Numbered from the stretch's first letter, positions 47,019-57,940 are shown. The stretch is 64,000 nucleotides of DNA from Effrenium voratum (GCA_963377175.1 CAUJNA010001502.1:97001-161000); one strand, 5' to 3'. A program made the numbers and translations. Notes: generated from the letters alone by a model not told the origin.

Positions 47019-48104
47019 TCATGCAATAGAAGAAGACACTATATTGGCTTCTGTGAGACTGACACCAGCGCCGCTTTGCAAAGATGTTCGGTTCACCTCA
47101 GAAATACGGAACCAGCGCAGCAAGAACAGGAGGACAAAGTTCCTCTTGTTGCGAATGAAATATGGAACCACCAAAAGACGCACGCCAAAGCTCTCGCACA
47201 AGCGAAGCTTTCTTGCATCTCTCTGCTGCTGCATCAGAAACTGGTCAGGGCCGAATGAGTTGAAGAAGTTGTCAGGATGAAAGTGCTGCTCGCCATGGTA
47301 TTCGAAAGCAAGATTCAACGCCACACAGTGACCATCCAACTGCAGCCCGGACAGAAAAGTGGGAAAGCTGGACGGGAATGTGTGGGGCCAAAATATGTCT
47401 TCAAAGAGCTGTCTCACCTCAGATTCTGTCCGCCACCTGCTGCGCGCGTAACAGGGACACCAGGTGCCTCCGTGAAGAACACTCCTTGGGACGGCTTCCC
47501 ACGTGTGTCCCAGCCTGCATTGCCACGTTACTTTGGTACCGACACTTTTATATGTTGTAGCCAAGCACTTGCCGCCCAAGTTGCGCGCATGTTCATGCAA
47601 GCGGCGCAAGCCAACTGGGGCTCTTCCAGCACAGTGCGGGCACCAAGTTCCAGAGTTCAATATATTTCCTGCTGAGGCCATCCATGTGTGGCCCTTCTTG
47701 CACTTCCAGGGCAGCTTTGTCTGGGCGTTATTGTAAGTGTTCGCCAGGCATACACCACCCTTATTTGCTGCGTGTTCCTTTAAGCGGTCAAGGCCAATAG
47801 GTGTAACGCCAGCACATGTTGGGCACCACCTGCGGCCGCTCATAATCGAGTTCGCGCTGGCATGCCAAGCGTGGCCGTGGCTGCAGCGCCAAAGCATCTT
47901 CTGGCTGTACTCATATCGGTCAGAAAGGCACTCACCCTGCATGCTGCTGGCATGTTCCTTCAACTGCTTCAAGCGAACTCTTTTCCACTCCTCTCGCTGG
48001 GGACCTCGGTTGTCTTTTGAGAAGGCGCGTGATGTCAGTGCCAAGCTTGTTGCCGCATCTAGGCCCACATTCCACCTGGCTGGTTGGAATAGCACTTTCC
48101 ACAT
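47019..48104 (-). CDS. Zinc-ribbon repeat protein with PD-(D/E)XK-like endonuclease domain (copy 6, intact)
   Basis: 361 residues, ATG at 48102-48104 (MWKVLFQPARWNVG). Leader, three ribbons and the nuclease-like domain are all in one frame. In the third ribbon the knuckle is CPCY instead of CPCC: a single base change (TGC to TAC) removes a predicted zinc ligand. Unit 2 reads GGVCLANTYNNAQTKLPWKC. The nuclease core has LDG, FEYHGEQH, RDARKLRLCESF and GVRLLVVPYF. The C-terminus differs from copies 3 and 4 (ends VSSSIA). Closest relative is copy 11. Open frame retained, but function may be reduced. Confidence 0.78.
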   Translation of the reverse strand: MWKVLFQPARWNVGLDAATSLALTSRAFSKDNRGPQREEWKRVRLKQLKEHASSMQGECLSDRYEYSQKMLWRCSHGHAWHASANSIMSGRRWCPTCAGVTPIGLDRLKEHAANKGGVCLANTYNNAQTKLPWKCKKGHTWMASAGNILNSGTWCPHCAGRAPVGLRRLHEHARNLGGKCLATTYKSVGTKVTWQCRLGHTWEAVPRSVLHGGTWCPCYARSRWRTESEVRQLFEDIFWPHTFPSSFPTFLSGLQLDGHCVALNLAFEYHGEQHFHPDNFFNSFGPDQFLMQQQRDARKLRLCESFGVRLLVVPYFIRNKRNFVLLFLLRWFRISEVNRTSLQSGAGVSLTEANIVSSSIA

Positions 48105-50972
48105 CTCTGAGATGCTAGTCTGCTGGCTTTGGCACAGCTTGAGAACTCAAACAAATTGTCCACACGCCGGTCGCTTCTAGGGCTTCAGAAGGAGGACGCT
48201 AAGGTGCCCGACCCCCCCCCCGCCCCTGCAACACAATCAGTCTGTTCAAGCCCTTGGTGCCGGCGTTGGCTGTGCAGCCCCCACTCACGATGAACAAGAC
48301 CACACGCACTAAAACCAAGACAAATGCCAAAAGCACTCTCTGAGATCACCCCCAAAGTGTTTTGGGCTAATGGAAACAATGAATTTGGCGCACGCAGTTA
48401 TTTAGCCTCATCAAAAATAGACAGCCTGCTGAGGCCAAACTGCCTGGGGCTGGGTCTTTTGAGGATCTTTTGAGGGATGTACATTCAACGAATCACTGAG
48501 GTGTCCAGAACGAAACTAGGCTGGCATCAGCCTGCGCACAATTCAGATCAGAAAACCAAGCTAGCCTTCAGGTTTGCGACGTTGCATCGCAGCTCACCCC
48601 AGAACTATGTGAAACCACAATGACATTGGTTGAGCAATTTGTGGTCCTTATGCCGCAACATGTGGGTGTGTCTCAAAAGAGGGGACCCAACAAAATAGTT
48701 GGCTTCTTAGAGGCCGCCAGAAAACCAACCAAAAGTGACCCCAATGTCAGTGGTGGTTTCTCGTTCCTGCTTAAATTGAATGGACGTACGGACCCCTTCC
48801 GCGAAAGCTTCTTCCGCGGCGTGAAGGGTACCTTCCTACGAACGAAAATATTTATAAGCGCTTCCGCGAGCCTTCCGCGGCCAAGTTGCTTCTGGAAATT
48901 GAGGAAGGTAGCTTCTGCGAGTGAATTCCGCACAGAACCGAATACGACCGAATACGTTGTTCCGTGCCCTCATCAATCGAAGCAAACGCAGCTGGCAACA
49001 AAATAATATAAGTCTGGAACGCAGATCCCAACAGCATAGTATGATTCTGTCAGCCTTGCTTTTCATCTTCATCTGCTCCCCACCTAAGGAGAGGCCCTCA
49101 TAGACGCCTCATGAGAACCAAGCAAGCTGTGCCTCACAGCGTGCGTACAGTACTTTGACAGCATCAGTTGAGTAGAAACGGTCGCTCCCTTAAGCACCAG
49201 CCCCCAGCTCGTTTTGCAACAACCACACAGGACGATTGATCATGCAACAAACGGAGACATCTGAATCACAACTGCTTCTGATGGATGCGCCGCGGAGCGA
49301 TTCATGGTTCTTCTACCCAAAACCAGCAACAAGAGCGCAACGCATGCATCTGGCTAGATCGCAAAGGTTACATACTTCAGGTAGGAGCTTGAGGGGGAAG
49401 GAAACCAATTGGACCCAAACAGTCAGGTGCGCCTGATCTTTCCCTCATAAAAGCCCGATGTTGGGGTTCGTGGTTCCAGGGAGACCTTCAGACCTAGTAT
49501 CAGGACCATGCAGTCATAGAGTATCAACTGGGTCCAACTTCCTGGGTCCAAACTCCACAGCTGGCCAACTTTTGACCTTTCTGCACCAAGCACTCCCGCG
49601 CGCTAGGGTCTGTCTGCACAGATGTGGACAGGAAACGGGAGAAGCCTGCTTTCTAGAGCTTGTGGAATACATGTCCGTCATGGAAATACAAAACCCGCCT
49701 TCAAAGCACGCAACCTGCTTGTTGATGACCAAAGCAATCACGTACTAATAACAAAACAAACTCCAAAAACTGTTCGGGTTGAATGGGAATGTTCACGTTG
49801 GCTGTGTAATTCTGCGGGAGGACTTCCGACACTAGCCGCAGATTCAACAAGGCTGTGCCAAGCTCATCCAAACTGATTGAGGTTGTTTTGTTGATGGTCT
49901 TTGTTGGTTCTGTGAAAAAAAGTGTAGGTTGTGGGGGGCGCTATGCAAACTCAACCGAACATTGAAACATTGAAACGACGAGGAAGTCTTGGACAAGCCA
50001 AGGATAGGTCTGGCAGCAAGTCAGCCTCAGGTGCCGAAATTTAGAATTCAAGCGCAAGCAAAGTGACTGATCTGCTAAACAAGCGAACCGGACCAAAAAA
50101 GGATTCAACATGGCTAAACCACATCCTTGGGAGTGCGAGCTGAACGCTTTTCACGCGCCAGTTAACTCTTTAAAGCCACCCTGAAGAGGTCAAATCCGAA
50201 ATTTAACAACGTAAACATGCTTCGAACAAGAACAAGGCATGCATTCACACCTCACATTGCACGCTCTCTGACTGCGCACAAAAACGAGGACCCTGTAGTG
50301 CACAAGTCACGTCCTATCCAAGCTCCAGCCCTATCTCCTTCTACCTCTCCAGTCCTTCATTCAGCGAGTCCTTTCAAACATGTTGCGTTATTTTTGCCCT
50401 GTGGTTGCGGGACCCCTACCCAAGGAGAAAAGCACCGCGGCTGAAGGGTATCCTAACAGCCACGTAGAGAGACCGGTCAAGTCACCCCTACAAACTGATC
50501 AAATCCCAGCCAAAAAAAAGAGTCTCTAGAAGCCAGCCAAATCAAAACCAGTCCTTGCAAACCGGTCAAGTTCCCCCTAAAAACCTTATACATTCCTTCA
50601 GGCTTCGCTTGGCTCCAGTCCACGGCTCTCGCCCTTCATGCCATGTGGAAACGCGCGATCATGCACCCACCCTCTATCTTGAAAACCAGCTCGCGCATTT
50701 CGGTGCCGCCTCACTCACTCAAACAAACACAACACTTCAAGGCAGACCAAGACACAGTACCTCAAAGCCAACAAACAGCATTCTGGCCGAGGCGAGCAAC
50801 GCGAAGCGTTTACAATTACATACTCGGGTTCCCTCCTCCAAAGTAGTATTTTCAGGCTGTGCAAACCCCTTTGCCAAAGCAACCTGCAAAATATTTCCTG
50901 CAATGATCATATATGAGGCCAATGACATGCTCTCCTGATTCAGAGCCATGGCAAAAGAACGCCAACCCAAAC
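48105..50972. other. Long array spacer, including a site where a whole gene is missing
   Basis: 48105-49606 is nearly identical to 60065-61530. At about 49607 the sequence that precedes copy 12's 3' end in the other block (CACTCCCGCGCGCTA) is joined directly to sequence that lies upstream of copy 8's start (TCTGTCTGCACAGATGTGG). A gene body has therefore been lost here. The rest has chance frames only. An 86-residue minus frame at 48673-48933 has a twin at 60670-60930 but no sign of selection. Confidence 0.6.
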
Positions 50973-51346
50973 GCTATATCCCACTGCCGCTGTCTGAGGA
51001 TGCCACCACATCAAAAGACTAACTGACACCAGTGCCGCTTTGCAAAGGAGTTCTGTTCACCTCAGAAATATGGAACCAGCGCAGCAATGACAGCAGGACA
51101 AAGTTCCTCTTGTCGCGAATGAAATGTGGAATCACCAAAAGGCGCACACCAAAGCTCTCGCACAAGCGAAGCTTTCTTGCATCTCTCTGCTGCTGCATCA
51201 GGAACAGGTCAGGGCCGAATGAGTTAAAGTAGTTGTCAGGATTAAAGTGCTGCTCGCCATCGTGGGGCTGTCGAGAAGGTGCGTGATGTCGCTGCCGCTT
51301 CCAGGCCCACAGTCGACCTGACTGGTTGGAGCAGCACTCTCCACAT
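50973..51346 (-). pseudogene. Broken copy 7: internally deleted
   Basis: Retains the ATG (51344-51346) and about 30 residues of leader, then jumps at about 51255-51262 straight into the nuclease domain just after the GEQ of FEYHGEQH, and continues with an otherwise good C-terminus (RDARKLRLCESFGVRLLVIP). All ribbons and the first half of the nuclease domain are deleted. Confidence 0.8.
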
Positions 51347-51454
51347 CAGCCTTCACTGCAGCTGCCGTGACACTTCCTGATGTCACCTCTCAGTTGTGCA
51401 GTCTGGGATGCGAGGCTGCTGGCTTTGGCACCCATGCCTGGCATCCCCTCACAG

Positions 51455-51479
51455 CTTGAACACCCAAAATGGGCTTCGG
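51455..51479 (-). promoter_or_regulatory. Best spliced-leader-like motif, upstream of copy 7
   Basis: The minus strand begins CCGAAGCC and ends CCCATTTTGGGTGTTCAAG. The dinoflagellate spliced leader begins CCGTAGCC and ends CCATTTTGGCTCAAG; allowing two small insertions, 19 of 21 bases agree. It lies 109 bp before the ATG, where the other copies carry weaker versions. It suggests a relict leader fossilised when the ancestral gene was copied back from mRNA. Confidence 0.45.
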
Positions 51480-51850
51480 AACCACCCATTCAACGCCATT
51501 CAAGGCACACACAATCAGCAGGTTCAAGTCCTCGGTGCCAGCCGTGGTTACGCAGCCCCCACTCAAAATAAGCAAGACCACACACGCCAACAGCAAGACA
51601 AATGCAGCACGCAGTTGTCAAGCCTCATCAAAGATGAACAAGCCTGCTAAGGCCAAACTGGGGCTGGTCTTTTGAGGGTCGTTGGAGAGATACACGTTCG
51701 ACGGAACATGGAGGCTCCCATAAGATACACCCTGGGTGGGGGGCTAACAGGGTTGGCATTAGCCCTCGAAAAAAATCAGACCAGTCATAGCAAGTTGGCC
51801 TTCAGGGTTGCAACGTTCAAGCACGATTGAAAATATGTGGGACCACAAGA

Positions 51851-52018
51851 GACTCACTAGCTGATGCCACATGAGAACTCACTTGCCTTTGCGCCAACTC
51901 GTCGTCCAAGTAAGCCTCGTCAAGTGTCTTTCATCTTCCTTGGCTCCCCACTTGGGAAGAGGCCCGCATGGAAAGCTAATATGACACCAAAGCACGCTAT
52001 GCCTCACAGTGTCCATGG
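51851..52018. repeat. Conserved spacer box
   Basis: Another nearly intact copy of the 40722-40890 block. Confidence 0.7.
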
Positions 52019-52237
52019 ATTATGCAGCAAAAGAAGACCCCTCCAAACAATCAGCAAAAAGCATAACACCTGCACCTAGCTAGATTGTGAATATTACATA
52101 CCCCGTTTCCCCTCCTCCAAGGTAGCAGTCTGAGGGTTTCAAAACCCCTCTGCCAAAGCAACCGGCACAATTTCCTCCCTTCGTGGTATGTGAGGCCAAT
52201 GCTGGGGTGCATGGCTCTAGGGAAACCTTAAACCCTA

Positions 52238-52652
52238 CCTGCAGCCTCCATTGATACATGAGTTTTTGCACGAAATATTTCTGCTCGTGACAACCTGTCC
52301 TAAAATAAATGTACGATTCAACAAAAAGCGCTCGAGTTGTCAGCAATCATGCGCCCGTCGGAACCATTCCCTGTACCATGTTTGCGATGTTTGCTCGTTT
52401 GCACTTGTTTGCACTTTGTTGCCACTGTTTTGCCTGGATGTGCGCTCGTTTTGCATTTTGTTGTGCTCGTTTCGTTGATGACTCGTCCCAAACTTGCCCC
52501 TCTGAAAGAATATGAAACTATCGAACTTGATTTCTGCTCGAATCCGAAATCATGCTCGAAAGCAATTGTGGCGGAAAAAACGCTACAACGTGTCAATTTG
52601 TGTATCGAACCAGGGGGGAGGCATCATTGGTTGCTACGATGGAGGCTCCAGG
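52238..52652. mobile_element. MITE-like insertion with TA duplication and an empty site
   Basis: 415 bp, flanked by TA at 52236-52237 and 52653-52654. The ends are inverted: CCTGCAGCCTCCAT and ATGGAGGCTCCAGG. In the paralogous spacers at about 43119-43130 and 41104-41112 the flanks are continuous across a single TA. This defines an insertion of Tc1/mariner type. No transposase frame, so non-autonomous. Confidence 0.8.
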
Positions 52653-52704
52653 TAACATGCATCTCCTGATTCAGAGCCATGGCAAGAGAACGGCAACCCA
52701 AGCG

Positions 52705-53700
52705 CTATCTTCCACTGCCGCTCGCTGAAGATGACACCACATCAAAAGGTTGACTGACACCAACGCCGCTTTGCAAGGCGGTGCGGTTCAACCCAGAAAT
52801 ACGAAGCCAGCGCAACAATGACAAGAGCACACATTTCCTCTTGTTGCGAATGAAATATGGAACCACCAAAAGACGCACGCCAAAGCTCGCGCACAAGTGA
52901 AGCTTTCTTACATCTCCCTGCTGCCGCATCAGAAACTGGTCAGGGCCGAGTTGAAAAAGTTGTCACGATGAAAGTGCTGCTCGCCATGGTATTCGAAGGC
53001 AAGATTCAACGCCACACAGAGGCCGTCTCACTGCAGCCCTGTCAGAAAAGCGGGAAAGCTGGACGGAAATGTGTGCGGGCAAAATATGTCTTCGAAGAGC
53101 TGTCTCACCTCAGATTCTGTCTGCCACCTGCTGCGGGCACAAGAGGGACACCAGGTACCTTTGAAAAGAACATTGTTTCACTTGCCGCCTAACTTGTTTG
53201 CATGTTCCTGCAAGCGCCGCAAGCCAACAGGGGCTTTTCCAGAACAGTGCGGGCACGAACTTGCAGCATGCAAAATAGATGCTGCTGCAGCCATCCACGT
53301 GTGGCCCTTCTGGCATTTTCATGGCAGCTTTGTGGCGCTGTTCTTGTCAATTTCCGCCAGGCAAACACCGCCCTTTCTTGCTGCGTGCTCCTTCAAGCGG
53401 CCAAGGCCAATAGGGGATGTACTCGCGCACATTGGGCACCACGAGCAGGAGTTCATAATAGAGGCAGCGCTGGCAAGCCAGGTGCCGGGGCTGCAGCGCC
53501 AAAGCAGCTTCTTCTTCCTGCGCTCATATCCGGCAGAAAGGCACTCACCCTGCATTCTGCTAGCATGCCCCTTCAGCTGCTCAAAGCGGGCTGTCAACTG
53601 TTTCTCTCGCTGAGGACCTCGCGTTGCACTCGAGAAGGCTCGTGATGTTCACCAAGACCCGCGCAGCGCACCTGACCGGTTGGAGTAGCACTCTTCACAT
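52705..53700 (-). pseudogene. Broken copy 8: zinc-ribbon / endonuclease-like gene
   Basis: The ATG position is kept (53698-53700). First ribbon present but shortened; second ribbon present; most of the third deleted (about 53170-53180 joins AACATTGTTTC to the next ribbon's start). The nuclease domain is frameshifted near 52945 and the conserved LDG is changed (AVRRPLCGV-type reading). Only pieces are open: 53319-53597, 53110-53322, 52705-52929. Confidence 0.75.
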
Positions 53701-53780
53701 CAGCTTTCACTGCAGCTATTGTGAGCTTCAGTGACAACCTCTGCAGTCTGCTGGCCAATTATGGCCCCATCTTTGCACAG

Positions 53781-53798
53781 CTTGAGCGCAAAAAGGTG
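53781..53798 (-). promoter_or_regulatory. Spliced-leader-like motif upstream of copy 8
   Basis: The minus strand reads CACCTTTTTGCGCTCAAG, 81 bp before the ATG position, close to CCATTTTGGCTCAAG. Confidence 0.35.
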
Positions 53799-54447
53799 TC
53801 TGTCTGCACAGATGTGGACAGGAAACGGACAAAGTCTGCTCTTCTGCTTCTAGAGCTTGTGGAATACATGTTCGTCAAGGACGGAACAAAACCCTTCAAT
53901 TCAAAGCACACAACTAGCTTGTTCAACGCCTCCTTCATGATGATGACCAAAGCAATCACGTACTAACACCAAAGCAAATTCCCAAAATTGTTTGGGCTGA
54001 ATGGGAATGTTCACACGTTGGAAATGTAATTCTGCGGGAGGACTTCCGACACTAGCTGCAGATTCATCAAGGCTGAGTTAAGCCCGTCCAAACTGATTGA
54101 AGTTGGTTTCTTAATGGTCTTTGTGGGTTCTGTGAAGGAAGGGTAGGTTGTGGGGGGGGGGGGGGACGCTATGCAAACTCAACCGAACATTGAAACATTG
54201 AAACCGCAAGGAAGCCGTGGACAAGCCAAGGATAGGCCTGGCAGCAAGTCTGCCTCTTAGGTGCCAAAATTCAACAATTCAAGGGCAAACAAAGTGACAG
54301 CTAAGTCACATCCTTGGGAGTGCGGGCTGAACACTTGGAGCACCTCTGGCATCGCTTTTCACGGCCAGTTGATCCCCCGGACACTATCCTGAAAATCCGA
54401 GAAAAACCAAAAACATAAACACGCTCGAACAAGATCAATGAATGCGT
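53799..54447. other. Array spacer
   Basis: Similar to 49610-50200. Contains a run of G at about 54151-54164. No gene recognised. Confidence 0.55.
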
Positions 54448-55569
54448 TCACGCCGCACCTGCGTACACACGCTTTCTTCCACTGCTGCTCGCTGAAGATG
54501 CCGCCACATCAATCGGCTGGCTGATACCAGCACCACTTTGCAAAGGAGTTCTGTTCACCTCAGAAATATGGAACCAGCGCAGCAATGACAGCAGGACAAA
54601 GTTCCTCTTGTCGCGAATGAAATGTGGAATCACCAAAAGGCGCACACCAAAGCTCTCGCACAAGCGAAGCTTTCTTGCATCTCTCTGCTGCTGCATCAGG
54701 AACAGGTCAGGGCCGAATGAGTTAAAGTAGTTGTCAGGATTAAAGTGCTGCTCGCCATGGTATTCGAAAGCAAGATTTAACGCCACACACAGGCCGTCCA
54801 ACTGCAGCCCAGCCAAGAATGCGGGAAAGCTCGACGGAAATGTGTGCGGGCAAAATATGTCTTCGAAGAGCTGTCTCACCGCACATTCTGTCCGCCACCT
54901 GCTGCGGGCACAAGAGGGACACCAGGTACCTTTGTGAAGAACATTGTCTGGGGTAGCTTCCCATGTATGTCCCAACTTGCACTGCCACAGCACCTTGCTC
55001 TTGACACGTTTGTAGGCTGTCGCCAAGCACTTGCCGTTTAAATTGTTTGCATGTTCCTGCAAGCGGCGCAAGCCAACCGGGGCTTTTCCAGCACAGTGCG
55101 GGCACCAAGTTCCACCATTCAAAATAGATGCTGCTGCAGCCATCCATGTGTGGCCCTTCTGGCATTTCCATGGCAGCCTTGTGGTGGCGTTCTTGTAAGC
55201 TTTCGCCAGGCATTCACCACCCTTTGCTATTGCATGCTCCTTCAAGCGGCCAAGGCCAATAGGTGATGTGCTCGCACACATTGGACACCACGAGCAGGAG
55301 TTCATAATCGAGGCAGCGCTGGCGCTCCAAACGTGACCGCGGCTGCAGCTCCAAAGCATTTTGTTCTTATTATTTTCATATTCGTCGGAAAGGCAGTCAC
55401 CCTGCATCCTGCTAGCATGTTCCTTCAACTGCTTCAAGCGAACTCTTTGCCACTCCTCTCGCTGCGGACCTCGTGGGGCTGTCGAGAAGGCGTGTGATGT
55501 CAGTGCCAAGCTTGTTGCTGCGTCTATGCCCACAGCGCACCTGACTGGTTGGAGTAGCACTCTCCACAT
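54448..55569 (-). CDS. Zinc-ribbon repeat protein with PD-(D/E)XK-like endonuclease domain (copy 9, intact)
   Basis: 373 residues, ATG at 55567-55569 (MWRVLLQPVRCAVG). The leader resembles copy 4's. Three ribbons with full knuckles (CSRGHVW...WCPMC, CQKGHTW...WCPHC, CKLGHTW...WCPSC), then the nuclease-like domain with LDG, FEYHGEQHF, RDARKLRLCESF and GVRLLVIPHF. The tail is longer than in other copies and ends KRVYAGAA because the usual stop is passed. All predicted metal and active-site positions are present, so this is the best candidate for a functional family member. Cellular role unknown. Confidence 0.8.
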   Translation of the reverse strand: MWRVLLQPVRCAVGIDAATSLALTSHAFSTAPRGPQREEWQRVRLKQLKEHASRMQGDCLSDEYENNKNKMLWSCSRGHVWSASAASIMNSCSWCPMCASTSPIGLGRLKEHAIAKGGECLAKAYKNATTRLPWKCQKGHTWMAAAASILNGGTWCPHCAGKAPVGLRRLQEHANNLNGKCLATAYKRVKSKVLWQCKLGHTWEATPDNVLHKGTWCPSCARSRWRTECAVRQLFEDIFCPHTFPSSFPAFLAGLQLDGLCVALNLAFEYHGEQHFNPDNYFNSFGPDLFLMQQQRDARKLRLCESFGVRLLVIPHFIRDKRNFVLLSLLRWFHISEVNRTPLQSGAGISQPIDVAASSASSSGRKRVYAGAA

Positions 55570-56743
55570 AAGCTCTCCCTCCAGCAGCTGTGACTGCTGG
55601 CTTACTGAACTGTCACCACTCAGTTGTGCAGTCTGGGATGCGAGGCTGTTGACTTTGGCACCATCTTTGGCATCCCCTCACAGCTTGAGCACCAACACAG
55701 CCGGTCCGTACGGACAAACGTATGTGCACAAGAAACTAGTCACTTCCAGGGCGTCAGGAACACGTACAGGAGGGCAAACAATCAGCGTTGGTTGCGCTCC
55801 CCCACGCGAGATGAACAATGCCACGCGCACTAACCCCAAGCGTCAAAAGCACTCTCTGAGATCGCCCAAAGCTGGTTGGGCTGAACGGGAATATTCACCG
55901 CAGTAGTTAAGCCTCATCAAAGATAGACAAGCCTGTTAAGACCAAAACTGCTTGGGGCTGGGTGGGTCATTAGAGGGATGAAACCACCATGACATCGGCC
56001 ATCAACAGTTGGCAATCAGTGGTCCTTACAGTAAAGCATGTGGGTGTGTTTCAAGAGAGGGGACACAACAAACATGGTTGGTCTCCTTGAGGCTTCTCAG
56101 TAAAACCGACCAAAAGTGGGCACCCTCGAACAGAATACATTCCCATGTGCAGATCAGTCACTCACAGAAAAGTTCAATACTGACCCTACTCGTTACAAAA
56201 AAGCGGCCCCTTTAGCGGACAATCACAACACACTAAGCCCTTTCCTTCTTTTGTATGGCGCGTGGGAGACTCACTAAGACTGAGTCAACTCGATTGTCTT
56301 CCCTGGCTGTCTGACTCTCCGCCTGGGAAGAGGCCCTCATATTCCGACAGTTTGCCGCATCGGCTGAATAGAAACGGATGCCTCAAGGACCGCGCCCCGG
56401 AGAGACTCTACTTCTTTCCAGATCATTAAAAAAAGGGTTGATCTTCCCTGTTGTTGGGGCCGATTGCTCTCAGAAGCCTTTAGACATCTTTAGACCCAGT
56501 TTTCACATACTGATTCAAAAGCATCGCAGGACGCAGTGCTGGTAGATATTAGTAGTGGCAAACTACATGGTGACGATTGGGGGTGACAACCTTTCCATGG
56601 CTCCCCTTCCTGTGGCTCTGAATTCATATTGGACATATCAGAGCTATACAGTATGAGGTGAGGCGCACTTGTTGGGTCCAAAATGGTGCAAACATGCAAA
56701 GCTGGGCCGACTGACTTCGTCAGCAGCAAGCCAGCCCGCGCGC
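55570..56743. other. Array spacer
   Basis: Counterpart of 44272-45227. It carries the copy 9 upstream region, whose motif (GCACC..CTTGAG) matches that of copy 4, and a diverged spacer box at about 56275-56350. No gene recognised. Confidence 0.55.
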
Positions 56744-57824
56744 CCTCTTCCACTGCCGCCGTCTGAGGATGCGACCACATAAACAGGCTGACTGACACCA
56801 GTGCCGCTTTGCAAGGTGGTGCGGTTCACCTCCGAAATACGGAACCAGCGCAGCAATGACAGCATGACAAAGTTCCTCTTGTCGCGAACGAAATATGGAA
56901 CCACCAACAGTCGCACGCCAAAGTCCTCGCACAGCCGTAGCTTCCTTGCTTGCATCTCTCTCGCCTTGTTTGAAAAATGCGTCAGGGCTCAACAAGTTGA
57001 AGTAGTTGTCAGGATTGAAATGTTGCTCGCCATGATACTCGAAAGCAAGATTTATTTCCACACAGTGACCGTCCAACTGCAGGCCTGCCAGAAATGTGGG
57101 AAAGCTCGACAGAAATGTGTATGCGTAAAATATATTCAAAGAGCTGTCTCACATCAGATTCTGTCCGCCACCTGCTGCGCGCGCAACAGGGACACCAGGT
57201 GCCTCCGTGAAGAACACTCCTTGGAACGGCTTCCCACGTGTGTCCAAGCTTGCACTGCCACGGTAACTTGCGCTGGCGCATTTGTATAGGCTGTAGCCAA
57301 GCACTTGCCGCCCAAACTGTAAGCATGTTCCTGCAAGAGGCGCAAGCCAACCGGGGCTTTTCCAGCACAATGCGGGCACCAAGTTCCAGAGTTCAAAACT
57401 TTTGCTGCTGAAGCCATACACGTGTGGCCCTTTTGGCATTTCCATGGCAGCCTTGTGGCGCTGTTCTTGTAAGTTTTCGCCAAGCATACACCACCCATTG
57501 CCTTTGCGCGCTCCTGCAAGCGGCCAAGGCCAACGAGTGTAACACCAGCACACGTTGGGCACTACGAGCGCGCGTGCATGATTGAGTCAGCACGGGCACG
57601 CCAAGTGTGACCGCGACTGCAGCGCCAAAGCGGCTTTTTCCTGCTGTGTTCGTAGTCAGAAAGGCACTCACCTTGCATCCTGCTAGCATGTGCCTTCAGC
57701 TGCTGGAACCGGGCTGTCTGCCCCTCCTCTCGCCGAAGACCTCGCACTGTGGTGTCAGCGCCAAGCTTGCTTCCCCACTGATTCCCGCAGTGGGCCTGAC
57801 CTGCTGGAGTAGCACGCTCCACAT
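56744..57824 (-). pseudogene. Broken copy 10: zinc-ribbon / endonuclease-like gene
   Basis: All parts are present (leader from ATG 57822-57824, three ribbons, nuclease domain with NLAFEYHGEQH-type core), but spread over several frames: 57562-57822, 57393-57689, 57154-57519, 57009-57368, 56720-57139 and 56644-56955. At least four frameshifts; one lies in RDARKLRLC (extra bases at about 56950), and a stop interrupts the first WCP (CPTC region at about 57562). Less decayed than copy 5, its counterpart in the other block. Confidence 0.75.
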
Positions 57825-57921
57825 GAGCTTGAAAGACAGCAGCTGCAATTAGCCAACTGCTGACTCACCTCACCCAGGCAGTGATGCGTCACTTTGGCAC
57901 CCATTTGGCATCCCCTCGCAG

Positions 57922-57940
57922 CTTGAGAACCAAAAAGCCT
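57922..57940 (-). promoter_or_regulatory. Spliced-leader-like motif upstream of copy 10
   Basis: The minus strand reads AGGCTTTTTGGTTCTCAAG, 98 bp before the ATG. It shares TTTTGG and CTCAAG with the spliced-leader 3' part. Confidence 0.35.

Noticed and set aside
48673..48933. 86-residue minus frame with a twin at 60670-60930
   Set aside because: The two copies are a recent duplication, and most of the few differences change the residue, so there is no sign of selection for protein.
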